Position numbers and translations under genes: made by a program. Source: Sipunculus nudus (lineage: Eukaryota; Annelida; Sipuncula; Golfingiida; Sipunculidae). Taken from it: a DNA stretch of 64,000 bases. The stretch is taken from the NCBI GenBank assembly GCA_026874595.1, contig CM049317.1, positions 19,925,882-19,989,881 of the forward strand, written 5' to 3'. Positions 39,321-50,709 of this stretch are shown in pieces. The notes under the pieces were generated by a model. It saw nothing but the letters and a program-made list of their open reading frames with translations. It did not search any database and had not been told where the DNA came from. Each line of letters starts with the position of its first letter. Position 1 is the stretch's first letter.

Positions 39321-39378
39321 TGACTGCACCAGTAAAGGTGTAGTCTATGCCATACTGTGTAAAATATGTCCAGGAGTA

Positions 39379-39384
<6 letters not shown>
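39321..39384 (+). repeat. Inverted fragment of the Penelope endonuclease at the element's 5' end
   Basis: About 60 of 64 bases match the complement of 36861-36927 (TGACTGCACCAGTAAAGGTG... through GTCCAGGAGT). The match stops where the GIY-YIG codons read TTATATA and the (TA)n array starts. Confidence 0.88.

Positions 39385-39442
<58 letters not shown>
39378..39442. repeat. (TA)n microsatellite at the Penelope 5' end
   Basis: TA array that begins inside the inverted endonuclease fragment. Confidence 0.95.
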
Positions 39443-39446
<4 letters not shown>

Positions 39447-39798
39447 TTAAATGATCAAGCTTATATAATCACATATAATTAATATTTCATTTTAAAAGCT
39501 TTATTCCATGGAAACGACACCATGGTACCTTAATTTCAGCCCTTTCGTTATACGCTCAAGTTCTCACAAATATGGATACTAAAACGTCAATATCATTTTT
39601 CTTACTATTCAAATTTCGAAGACGTCGTTCTCTGCTAGATTCTCTGCTACAACCTACTTTAATATCTAGACCATAAACTTTCCATAGCTACTAAAGCTTA
39701 CGGTTCGTTGGTAAACCTCTTTGTTATGTTGCATATACTGGTCAATCATGGCTAATATGTTGACTAACGCGAGTGATAATGCAGAGGTTTTTCATATC

Positions 39799-39859
<61 letters not shown>

Positions 39860-42800
39860 CAGGATCAGCATTTATTGCCTCATACCTTTGTTTCTATTAC
39901 ATTTGTTGGCGCATGGGAATATTTTTATGTATAAATGTGATTTTAAGACTTTGTTGGATTTTTTTTTCTAATCTTTGCCCTCTATGGCGGGCTCTCGAGG
40001 ACCAATAATGCATTACTCCTGCAGGTAGATCTGATCTTAGAGTGCTTCGGTGTTGGGTTTGTAGAAATAAGTGTGAAAAGCATGCACCATTGACATGATA
40101 TGCTGTTCACCAGTTCCTGGAAATGTAAAGTATATTCACATACACAATATCGTACACCAGGGAATTCGACTATGGAAAAAGTTCCTTTTAAAAATTTCCA
40201 TTGGCCTTATATTAGTTACACATTGACAGTAAGGTACAAGTAAATAGTAATTCTGATTCCTTGCATAGAAATGTGTGCGGATCATAATACTGTGTATTCT
40301 AATATTTTCCAGCATGTGCGATCATTTGATCATTTGATACTCCCGTATTTCAGTATTATTGTCACACTTTCCTGATGTGAAGAGCCAGAAAATTATCAGT
40401 AAATGTTCATTCATGTGTCTCTTTGCCTTCTAGGGCATTCTTCTGTTAAAGGAACTTCAATTTGCTGACCACCATTGTTGAATCCAGTTGCGTTTATCCA
40501 GCTTAATGCAACTTCTGTAAAATTATGCGATACCCTTTTTTATTTATATATAAACAAACATTGTATCAAATGACATTTTATTAAGCCACATGTGTGTCAA
40601 CATCTACCTGCCTTTTCTGTCATTGCATTGATCGTTAGTTTAGTACCAGTGGCAATCAAAAGGAGGAGAAATCACACCACAAGGACAGGTCTATTGTCTG
40701 ATATGAAATATGCAAAACAAGATGACTAGAGGCCGAGCGCTTGCCGGAAACGATACGGAAACAGACAAAGCATTTGTAAAACAAAATATAAACATAGAAG
40801 AAAATTACAATCATTATTACTTAATTTTATTTTGATTTGTAATGTGAATGAAATATGCCTATGATTAAAATATGTGGGATATGGTAATAGAATGCATTAT
40901 ATTCTTCTTCTGCCTCAACAGAAACACATAGAAATGCACACGTATGTACATTTTCTTGAATAATCTCATTAAATGTTTTGAGTGACAACTTTGAATTCAA
41001 ACCGAGGTCCTGGCAATAAATAATGGCAATCAAGTTATGCCTGTAACATATAAAAAAGAAGGACCCTGTATCGTAATTTGCTGAATTCTTCGGTACAAGC
41101 TCCCCATAAAAAATAAACGAGATACACAGTCGTTGTCGAGGGAAAATATAATGTAACTAGCCCTTGTTTATAACATATCGCGTTCAAATGAATTTTGTAC
41201 CTGGCCCTGTTATTACATTTTCACCAAATATCAAATTAAGCTTAAACATTATTGTTCCTGTAGCAGTATTACGGTTTACGGTACTAAAACACGTAAGGTA
41301 GATAAATCCATGAGATATGTTTATTTCAGACAAATCTTAAAGATTCGACGTCTTACCTTTTATGCAATACCCGTTATGTGCGCTTGGCTGTGTATATGTC
41401 AGTAAAAATCGAACGTTCTAATGATGAATACTTATATATGAAGCTTGATATATGTTAAAAGAGTGTTTCAAGCACCATTAAACGTGGTATGTTATACTTA
41501 TATCCTTGAGATATGCACATGGACGTGGAAACTATTGGCCTGGAAGTTACTACTTTGAGTCATTTCTACTCTTGCTTTGTACATAATTTCAATATGCCGA
41601 AGTAACCTCTCTTCTAAAACATTTTTGTCGACATTCATGTTGTTTTTCAAGCGATATTTAAAATTATTAGTTCAAATAATAAACGTAAAGCTTTAAGGAT
41701 ACTTGTATGCAATTCACTGACATTGGATGCCAACGAAGATAAGGTAACTTGTTAATTATATTATAACATATTCGATCTGGTACTCTCTGCTTGCCGCTTT
41801 CATCCGCAAGTTTTGTCCTTTCAGGGGACGAAGAAACATGTATCACCCTAAAACCTAAGTTTTAGGCATGCTAAGGTGGATCTTCAATCTGTTATCCGGG
41901 ACTTTTTTCAATAACTTGTTTTACCTTTATTTAAAAGCAAATTATTAAAACACGGAAATTTTAAGAAGAATTCCCATACACATGTTTAAATTGTTCTCTT
42001 CTGGTATACATTAAAAACAAATGATTTAAATTGCATCAACTGCAAAAGATAAAATAGACGTTTAATATTCTCCTTTTATAAAATGGAATGAAATGATTTA
42101 ATCTTATATAACCGTTTTTGATGCAAACAGACGCTGAGTCATAATATATTAACCTTCACAACAAATGTGGGTTAACTGAATTTCATGTTACAAGTTCGGA
42201 TGAACTCAAATATTTAGCGAGTAAATAATAAAGAACATAGAATAATACAAAATCCTAGATGTATCCGGAACTCTGTACCTGAATATGACACGTTGCACGA
42301 CAATATTCAGTACCACACACGGTTAGCGTAAATCATGGCGTGTTGCTAGACTTTACGGCAGACACACATTGACGGTTTACAGGTCCTTCTGTAAATAGTG
42401 GTCAACACTAGTTAAGTCCGTTAGGGTTATCTAAGTGGTGGCCCGGAGCTAATGCGCTGAACCTCAAGCGTCCACAGCTTCTATACGCCCCATACGCCAC
42501 ACATCCTTCCCGCCTTTTGCTCATTAATTGCTTTAACACCTAAATGGAAACATAGCTAAACATTAGAAAAAAAATCTAGTATGCAGTTGCGTTGCATTTG
42601 ATGTTTACAATTAATAATGTTTCTACATGAACCGTATAGAATAAAACAGGTATGAACAACTTCCTATGGAATTATAACTGTACTGAAATCAACATCAAAA
42701 AGGGCACCTGGATTCTCTTAACTAAGTTTTCACGTTAACATCGATATATGATATTCCATATTAACAAATAACAAATTATGAAAAATTTCACCTGGTTACA

Positions 42801-43165
42801 CTCCATACTTGCATGTGCGTTTTAATAACTTAGTCACAGGTTGCAGGCAATCAGAAAGTAAGGCAATGAGCTAGTAGAAATAATTGAGAGATTCACTGGA
42901 TATTTGATTGAAACAAAATTATGTTATCAGGACCTCAAGTAATTTTGACTAAGTACCACGGTCGAGGTTGGGCTACTCTCTGAAAATTACATACTATGTG
43001 AGTTTCAGTGTGTGCCTAAAGCTCACTTTGCCAAAATTGTACCAACCATGGCTTGTACAACTGCAACTTAGACCCATTGCCTTATGATCTTTTTAAGAAG
43101 GTAGCTCGCTTACTTTTCCTTTGGTAAGTGCAATCATAAAAAAGTCGTTAGCTAGTGGATAATTT
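39443..43165. other. Gene-poor region
   Basis: Contains the (TA)n array 39803-39857. Short open frames (for example 40827-41033 minus) have no recognisable domain. A degenerate tRNA-like phrase (GTGGCCCGGAGCTAATGCGC near 42438) might be an old SINE. Nothing else is seen. Confidence 0.4.
39803..39857. repeat. (TA)n microsatellite
   Basis: About 27 TA units. Confidence 0.95.
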
Positions 43166-43970
43166 CCGAAGAATTATAAGGTAGCATTAGTAAATCCTCT
43201 GATCAAGAAATGTTATTTAGATCCAGAAAGTTGGCAGAACTAACGACCTGAGTCTGGAAAAGGTGAGGGCTTAACAGATTTGCAGTGATTTGGAGTTCAA
43301 TGACTTGTTAGATCCATTTTACTCGGCATAAAAGAAAGAGAACATTACACAGACAGTTTTAGTACGTTTTCAGAATGATATACTCTGCATCCTTGGTAAA
43401 AATAAGGCAGTTTTGTTAATCCTGTAAGATCTCTTTGCAGCTTTTGATACAAATAATAATGATCGTATGATAAGAACACTTTAGCAACTTGGATTTACAG
43501 ACACACTTTTGAAATGGGTTTCCTCATATCAGAGAACTCATTGAACTCAATGATTTTAAAGCAAGACAATTAAAATGTGGAATATCACAAGGCTCAGTCC
43601 TTGGGCCTATTTTATTTACAAATTAAACAGCATCCCTTGATTCTCTTCTTCGTCAAGATTTGATCAACTATAATTTTAATGCAGATGATATACAGGTATA
43701 TGTAGCATTCCTATCTTATGAACTTGACAATACCTTTCACCAGAAGAAATTCTGTGTTTCAAAAGTACAAAAGTGGATGAGCCAGCATTCATTGGAAAGG
43801 AATGATGAAAAAACAGAAGCCATATTAATTGCACAAAATCATTTGTTAAGAGAAATTGGATTCCCAATAATTCAATAGGCTCTCATCAATTTACACCAAC
43901 ATTAACAGTTAGAAATATCGGTGTTATTTTATTCACATGCACCCATGTAATGGCAGTCTACAAGGCTTCA

Positions 43971-43973
<3 letters not shown>

Positions 43974-44045
<72 letters not shown>
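43974..44045. repeat. (TA)n microsatellite
   Basis: Left border of the insert in the CR1/L2 remnant. Confidence 0.95.
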
Positions 44046-44924
44046 TATTTAAGAGAACACATTAATCTTGAAAAATAACAAAGACCAACTAAACAATAAA
44101 TATATATATTACATTGAATGAAACATCCTGATACGTACCTGGATTCAGGTCACCCGATCACCATGGCCACCAAGGTCGACCTTGACGGACACAGGCAAGG
44201 TAATCTATGACCATCTTGACAACTGACCCTGTTGTGTGCAACTAATATTATTATTATATTAGATTATAATGCCTAACGGGGATGGAATAAAACTGGCGGA
44301 AACTTTGAAGCCTGATGAGGGGATATGAAACTATTACGTGGCGCCACGTTATATTGGCTGGATAAAAAAGCGAGGTAAGGAAGAAATTTCCCTAATGTGA
44401 TCACCCCCGGGAGGCGTGGTTGTTACATTGAGAGCGCTTATTACGTCAATAACGGAACATTATTATGTTTATTACGTTTCTGTTTATTTTTTCTTTGCAT
44501 TCCGGCGGCCTAGCATGGGCCCGCTGGTCTGGGTGGGAGAGAAAACTCCTTGCCAGGACGGGGCACTGGAAAATCGTACCTCCCCTTCCTCACAGAAGGA
44601 GTAGGGTTTGGTATCTGGCTGGCGGCAGATCCTCGACCGATTAATGGGACCGATATTTTACCACGCCCACACAGGGCATCATGGTAGTTACATTGCATCA
44701 AATCAGGCTGTAAATACACTGTTTCTTGCATTATGGACACTTTACCCTCTCGTTCCATCATATATAACATCTCTCTTCCCACATAAATACAACCAGACGA
44801 AGAAGCCTGTGTGCTTCGAAAGCTGGTGTCTGAATAAACAAGTGAGTCTATCTAAAAGGCATCACTCGTTATCTTTGCCTATGCTTCAACTAGAGACTAA
44901 CACTGCTACACATCTTTATACATA
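44046..44924 (+). mobile_element. Unassigned insert of about 0.9 kb flanked by TA arrays
   Basis: It interrupts the older LINE between two neighbouring RT segments, so it arrived later. It is less AT-rich than its surroundings and has no convincing coding region. The hairpin at 44793-44830 (GACGAAGAAGCC...GCTTCGAAAGCT) resembles the 3' hairpin of the Penelope element at 35921-35958. It may be a non-autonomous Penelope derivative; this is inference. Confidence 0.45.
44793..44830 (+). ncRNA. Penelope-type 3' hairpin
   Basis: GAAGC...GCTTC stem followed by GAAAGCT, as in 35921-35958. The preceding CAGACGA does not match the CTGATGA of a hammerhead core, so ribozyme activity is not expected. Confidence 0.3.
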
Positions 44925-44966
44925 CACGCACACACACACACACACACAGATATATATATATATGTA

Positions 44967-45009
<43 letters not shown>

Positions 45010-45012
45010 ACA
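44925..45012. repeat. (CA)n(TA)n microsatellite
   Basis: Right border of the insert in the CR1/L2 remnant. Confidence 0.95.
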
Positions 45013-45504
45013 TATTCCTAAAATCATTAAAATAGGAAAGTTTGTCAACGGACAGTCTTTGAAGGAAGTAGATAATTCTTTTATTACTTCTATATTAGAT
45101 TATTGCAATGCACTCCTGTGTGAAACTCCATCATCATTAACAAATCGACTGCAAGGTATATAGAATGCTGCGTCGAGGATAATTAAATGTGGATTAAAAT
45201 CAGATCATATTACACCAATAATGTATATCCTGAATTGGCTGCCCGTAGTGAAGAGAGTATAATAATTAAAAAAAAATAATTATTGTGTATATGGCAATTT
45301 ATAATTCAGCTCCTCTTTACCTGCAAGAGCTTATTTAAAGTTATAGTCAATCAAAAAGCCTTAGGTCAGCAGCTAAAGTCTTACTGGTCCTGTCTCTTAC
45401 CAAATCGTCCTATGTACGACATCGGGCACTCATTGCTTTTGGCCAGAAGCTGTGGAATGATATACCGGATATTCAAAAAGAAGCCACTATTTTTTAATAT
45501 TGAT

Positions 45505-47029
45505 AGGTTTAACATATAATTGAAATATTATTTTCGTATGTCTTATTAAATACTTTAACCTTTGAATATAATATATATGTATTAATATTTAATTTCGTAT
45601 TCTTATATCTGTTTAATTATTGCTGAATGTATTCTAGCTATGTAATAGCCTTTTAGAGCATGTTTCCACATGGATTTTACGCATTAAAAATATTACGATT
45701 ATTATATACAGAAGTACAATTAGTTTATATTTCAATATGTTACATTAAAATACTTCACAAAAACCTGAGAAAAAAATAAAAATAAGGACTTGAAATACAA
45801 TGTTAGAAAAAAATTAATTATAATTGGTAATGGTTTTATATCACTTTGTAAACGTATGATTTCTGCTTAACGAAATAGACACTGAATGAGAAGTAATGTA
45901 ATTTCCGCTGGTGAATTGTTTTTTTTTTTTTTTTACTTCATTTCTGAATAGTTTACATGGTTAAGAGTACGCTTTTGTTATGCAGTTTTGTTATGATTTG
46001 TAGATATATGCATTTGTAATATGCTGGTTCGTGGTTTGATCTAACGGCCTTATCTGGAACTGAGTAAAACAGCTATGACACTATTTCAGAGCAAAATTGT
46101 AAAGAATCGCGAACTGGAGAAGGGATCCTCCTGTATATGGAATAAACCATCTAATCCAAAACAAACTAGGAACTATGAATTGAAAAAAACTGCTCAAGTG
46201 TATGTTAAGAACCTTTCTCTAAACAATAATGCGTGAACAGTTTTTTTTTTAAGTTTTAAATTCTTGTTGAGAGGAAATAGTATTGTCTTTTCGTAAAGTA
46301 TTTTTTTTATCGATTCGTTATCATATTTTTTGTAGTACTGTTTTACATGATTATAATATTTGTTGTAAGTAGATAGCAGTGATTTAAATGGAATGCTAAT
46401 TTTATTGTTAAGGCTGCAGGCTTTTTTTCACATAATTCAATATACCGTAAGTAATTATGTAAGAACTGTTAAATTAATGGCAATATAACTTCTTACATAT
46501 CGGAGAGCATACATTCAGCCTTGCCCTAGTGTATTATTTTCTATAGGGAAAAAAGCCTACACATTTGTTTGAGGCGTATTTTTGGGTCTTGGCTTAAGTA
46601 CTGGCCTTTATGCTTATTTATTTTTGATAAAATATGCGCCATGTAATCAGTGTTCATTTGAATTGACTTTAATGAAGTGTTCGATTATTGTTTAGACGCT
46701 TTTTATCTAAAACGTGTGTTATCCAATAATGTAACGGGGTGATAACCTCGCCCACCACCATTTCAATATCCCCATTCACTTTCGCTGATTTTTCTGTAAG
46801 GGAATTCAATTTATCTCTAAATCTGCTCATTTGGTTAAGCAAATGAACAATATTAAGGTTTAACCTAATGAATCTTGAGTTTACTAATGAAAACCAGTAG
46901 GGTTAAAAAATGTCAATAATACGAGTACTAAGCTCCCTTTCAATTATAAATTCATTTTCGAAGATTCCCTTAAGCTCTTGCATTTGTTTCCAATAGTTGA
47001 AACAATATAAGAAATAATTGAATTCCCTT
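45505..47029. other. Gene-poor region
   Basis: AT-rich, with long A and T runs. No gene or recognised repeat is seen. Confidence 0.4.
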
Positions 47030-47030
47030 A

Positions 47031-47099
<69 letters not shown>
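47030..47099. repeat. (TA)n(GA)n microsatellite
   Basis: A short TA run followed by about 27 GA units, next to the SINE tail. Confidence 0.95.
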
Positions 47100-47422
47100 T
47101 GAATAGCCATGCTGGCCCATTTTATATATAGATTAAAGCAGAATACACAGAAAAGTCGGTTCACTGCCGGCTGGATTCGAACCTATGATCTTTAAATTCC
47201 GGTCGGCTGCTTTAACCACTAAGCTACGACAGATCTCCAACACCTTTTTATAGTTGCATATGTCCACTTTATACAAACATGCAAAGGGACGTAATTGTCT
47301 TAACGTCAGGGTGCTACCCGCCAAATTTGTTGGCAAGGCGACTTTGCATGCAGTAGCATATGGCCTTATCTCGTTTGCGGCATATATTATATATAATGAT
47401 GTGTGAAGAGCCATGCTTGTTC

Positions 47423-47425
<3 letters not shown>
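47100..47425 (-). mobile_element. tRNA-derived SINE, first of a tandem pair
   Basis: The minus strand carries TAGCTTAGTGG (47227-47217), a polymerase III A box, and GGTTCGAATCC (47183-47173), a B box, 44 bp apart as in a tRNA. The tail runs into CCAGCATGGCTATTC and TA repeats. The head does not fold as an intact tRNA gene as far as I can tell, so a SINE is the better call. The phrase GCATGGCTATTCATA also occurs near 36350. Confidence 0.65.
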
Positions 47426-47473
<48 letters not shown>

Positions 47474-47477
47474 ATAT
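47426..47477. repeat. (TA)n(GT)n microsatellite between SINE units
   Basis: It follows GAGCCATGCTTGTTCAT, the counterpart of the SINE tail phrase at 47105. Confidence 0.92.
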
Positions 47478-47580
47478 GAAAGTAGAATACAGGTCATTTT
47501 ACACCCGATGGGAAACGAAACCGTGATCTTCCAATTTCAGGTTGTCTGCTGTCCCCATTACGTATCCGAAAATCCTCATG
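47478..47580 (-). mobile_element. Degenerate second SINE head
   Basis: The minus strand reads GTAATGGGGACAGCAGACAA..., then GGAAGATCACGGTTTCGTTTCC, aligning with the A-box to B-box part of 47227-47173 with several changes. Confidence 0.5.
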
Positions 47581-47721
47581 AAAGAGACTCTTATGGCAGA
47601 AATAGCGGAAACAACAATGAGATTTTTAAACAGGGGAGATAGTGTTGATTCTAAAAATAATTAATCTTTACTCATCTTGTTTAACTGAAAGGGGTCTAGT
47701 GTTGCGATCCATTGTATAAAT

Positions 47722-47727
<6 letters not shown>

Positions 47728-47804
<77 letters not shown>

Positions 47805-47809
47805 GATCT

Positions 47810-47842
<33 letters not shown>
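47728..47842. repeat. (TA)n microsatellite, long and interrupted
   Basis: Two TA arrays with a short ACATGATCTGTT spacer. Confidence 0.95.
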
Positions 47843-47844
<2 letters not shown>

Positions 47845-47847
<3 letters not shown>

Positions 47848-48505
47848 TTTACTATTATTAAGTAAAATAAAGTTATGTCGTGTCGGTCTTCATTCCATTC
47901 ACTTAAATATGATGAGTTCTGAAGTCATAGCGGACTTTTGTAACTATCCAACTAATCTAGGGGGCTAACTTACGATGCATCTGACATATGGTGCAGGTGT
48001 CATGCGAAATTTCTGCTAGCACCGCAGAAGCGTGTTTCAGCTTTAATTAAGACTATATTGGCAAGAGAAATAGCTGGATATCCCCAAAGTTAATTATAAC
48101 GTAGTTTCGAAAATATTGATAACACCTTTGCATTTTACTAATATTAAGTTACAGCACCTGCTAGCAATTAATTAAACGATATTTGCTATAGTGAACTGCA
48201 AATTGCATTTGAATGTTTCCATTATCATTGACCCGCTTGTTTGACTCATCGGTTCTGTGTTAAAGGGACGCAGAGATGTGAGTATCTTCCTCTCGTTTAT
48301 CTGACAAGGTCACACAATTTATACCTCGTCTTCATTTTTCAATCCGTATGAAATACCCACCTGAACTGATACTATTTAATTATCTTTGTTGTAAATGCTT
48401 TTCTGTAATTGTTAATGGAGAATATAAAATGTGAAAAGCTGGATGAAATGTGCATTCCTCATATCGGAATTTTGTATTATTCAAAATAATTACTTTAATT
48501 CGTTT
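47845..48505. other. 5' flank of copy G; no gene seen
   Basis: AT-rich. No core promoter element is clear enough to call. Confidence 0.35.
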
Positions 48506-48510
48506 CAAAT

Positions 48511-49584
48511 ATGAGCAGAAGTATGGTTAGGCTATATTTTTTTCTTCTGATGGCGCCTTGTACTCAACTAGGAACAAGTGCAACAAGAGAAAAATGCAAG
48601 TAGATTTACTTTACATCTCATCTTATAAAAATGATATATAAGGCTACTTCCGTTTCAACTCAACCTTCCCTTAATATCACATTTAATAGATGGATATACA
48701 TGGTAACCTGTAAAACAATGCCGGAGATGAATTGGTAAACAGGGTATTAATTTCAATATTGCTACAAAATACCAGGATTATTATATATGCCAAGCACATT
48801 TTGCGACAGTGCAGGTACATTTCTTATCTCAGGTTATTTTTATGAAAACATAATCAATTTTGATATTTTCTGATAAGAGAATTTACTAAATTTATATTTG
48901 TAGTGGCAGATTTTTGTGCCATTTATTTATTTTTTCTTTTTTTTATTTCATATAACTTCAATTTTAATAATGTACATTTGTTGGAAATGTAAATGTGAGT
49001 TTGTGCATAAAGAAGTGGAAGAAATATGTAAAATTAAAGTAACCGACAGACCATTCTTTGATACAGGGAAGCGATATGTAAATGTTATTCCCGCCATGTT
49101 TTAAGGGATAAATGGAATTAACATATATTCTTCGAAAACACAATAAAAAAACAGGAATGTTGAATTCAATTCACAGCTAATGACGTAGCAGAAATATTAT
49201 CACAAATGAACAAGCTTACCGGCCACTTTGAAAGGCATGATCCGGAGGCACGTTTCATACAGATATACAACCCCCAAGCATACGTTTTACCACCTAGAGT
49301 TATACTACTTAAATGCAAAGGCGAGTTTGTAATTTGCAACATAATAAAAATATTTACACTTATGTATGTAATTGTCAATATTTACTGATTAACTGATTTT
49401 TTTTTATCTTGATGTAGACTGACGTAAGTACAGCTAACAGCAAACAACAGCATGCCTACTATTGATGGGCTAGCAAGTTTAATTTGTTGCTCATTGTTTG
49501 TCTACAGTATCCATAATATAAACAATCATCGAGAAACCCGAGGACCTCTACATCACGGAAAATAAACAGTTGTTTTACATTTAG

Positions 49585-49660
<76 letters not shown>

Positions 49661-49977
49661 TTAATTCTGCGGGATATGAATAATAAATATTCTATAGATT
49701 AAATTTAACCCTGCAATAAATTAAACAGATTAGCAATTACGGTTCATGTTAAAATAACTATGTTTGGTATCGTAAAGATAATTTACTTACGGTCAGGTAG
49801 AGTTTTATAATGAAAATATAACAATGATTTACTTGTTGTGACGAACTAATTTCTGAAGTTTCATGTTTGTAATGTTTGCAGTAATTAACGAATATTTTCA
49901 GAGCAATAGCTATATGGAAGAAGAATGTAGGTGCCAAAAAATGGACCCTTACCCACAATATTTGGAATGCAAACTGA
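48511..49977 (+). pseudogene. Copy G: SnoaL-like/DUF4440 family member with damaged exon 3
   Basis: Exon 1 is 48511-48577 (signal peptide MSRSMVRLYFFLLMAPC, donor GTGCAA, phase 1). Exon 2 is 49177-49320 (144 nt, acceptor TTCACAG), open, with NDVAEILSQMNKLTGHFERH and AYVLPP. Its donor is GC (GCGAGT) rather than GT. Exon 3 seems to start at 49508 (acceptor GTCTACAG), with an in-frame TAA at 49519-49521 and a family-like EDLYITENKQL stretch, and it runs into a (TA)n array from 49586. Exon 4 is 49902-49977 (acceptor ATTTTCAG), with AIAIWKKN and KKWTLTHNIWNAN then TGA. Exons 1, 2 and 4 are clean, so the copy was probably lost through exon 3. The exon 3 assignment is the uncertain part. Confidence 0.7.
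49586..49656. repeat. (TA)n microsatellite interrupting copy G
   Basis: It lies where the rest of exon 3 of copy G should be. Confidence 0.95.
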
Positions 49978-50576
49978 AGAAATTTTACATGGATTAGATA
50001 TCAACCGTGAAGCAAATAAATAAGATTCTTCAACAAATTGGATTCAGTTTCGAATTTTATTGTAATGCTAATATTTTCTTAGTATCTATCAGATAAAAAC
50101 GGAATTGAAAAAAAAACTCTCGCGCCCCATTTTTTTTTCTTTTTTACTAATATAGAGTTGACAATGTTTACGATGTATGTAATGCTGTCTCATAGTCCAG
50201 TATTTTTAGTACTGTAATAAGTTATACGGACCAATCAGTCGACGAAATGCAAATTGTATGTTAAACCGGAAAAGTTATATTAATGTTAGTAGAACAGAAA
50301 GAGTTAATATTTAAACCTTACCTGTCTTAAGAATTACGTTGGCAAAACGTGAATGCATATACAGTAAGGGGTTGGAATCAAAAGCTTCCGCGTCGCTGAC
50401 TTTGCTTCCTTTTTTAACAGTGGAGCATACCTTAAAGACAGGAAATAACCTTTTAAAGAAAAGTTTGAGCTCTTTTGGTATTCCGGATATCTTTCGTATC
50501 ATGCACACAAGCGTTATAAGGAACACGCAGTGTAATTTATTTTAGAAAGTGTGTATAAAGCTTGTCCAATGTAAAC

Positions 50577-50707
50577 TGATGGCATGGCACAGATTTGATA
50601 GAAAATGAACATGCCCAAAGGTCGGCATAAATGCTAAGACCCAAAAATAAGTCTTAGGCATATATACATTATTTTTCCCAATAGATATATAATACACAAA
50701 TGTAAAG
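50577..50707 (+). pseudogene. Copy H: exon-2 remnant of the SnoaL-like family
   Basis: The reading DGMAQI..KMNMPKGRHK followed by a terminal IIHKCKG matches the start and end of exon 2 in copies D (DVAQI, IHKGKG) and G (KCKG). It ends in the expected phase-1 GT donor at 50708. Several stops interrupt it and the acceptor is lost. It lies 0.6 kb downstream of copy G in the same orientation. No other exon of this copy was recognised. Confidence 0.5.
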
Positions 50708-50709
50708 GT

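Larger units (their letters stand above)
35890..39384 (-). mobile_element. Penelope-like retroelement with GIY-YIG endonuclease, degenerate
   Basis: A minus-strand element of about 3.5 kb, bounded on both sides by (TA)n arrays (35813-35880, 39378-39442). The coding part runs 39311-36599. The 3' part (36440-35890) is non-coding and contains a hairpin like a hammerhead core near 35921-35958. At the 5' end 64 bp of its own endonuclease gene occur in inverse orientation (39321-39384). No target duplication can be called because the flanks are TA repeats. Penelope-like elements are known for such complex ends and for 5' and 3' pseudo-LTRs. Confidence 0.85.
43170..45500 (+). mobile_element. Decayed CR1/L2-type LINE (3' half of RT), split by an insert
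   Basis: Plus-strand fragments with many stops: a KTIKMWN...GSVLGP-like block near 43560-43610, NADDIQVYVAFLSYELDN at 43675-43730 (the (Y/N)ADD catalytic motif), and KVQKWMSQHSLERNDEKTEA. After the insert come SILDYCNALLCETPSSLTNR near 45090-45145, then LKSDHITPIMYILNWLPV, and a final RHRAFAFGQKLWNDI-like block near 45418-45465. These are the usual C-terminal landmarks of CR1/L2-group LINEs. The 5' part, with the endonuclease, is not visible. The coding sequence breaks in the TA-flanked insert 43974-45012. Confidence 0.75.

Noticed and set aside
40827-41033. Minus-strand frame considered as an exon 3 of the secreted family
   Set aside because: The resemblance to the strand region is weak, the length and phase do not fit, and no neighbouring family exon was found.
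44300-44345. CTGATGAGGGGATATGAAAC as a hammerhead core
   Set aside because: Stem II cannot form more than a pair or two, and neither stem I nor stem III is present.
47155-47240. A functional tRNA gene
   Set aside because: A and B boxes are present, but an acceptor stem was not found and a decayed tandem copy with TA tail favours a SINE.
50311-50545. Overlapping open frames on both strands
   Set aside because: No domain, no linked splice sites, and no match to the family exons nearby.
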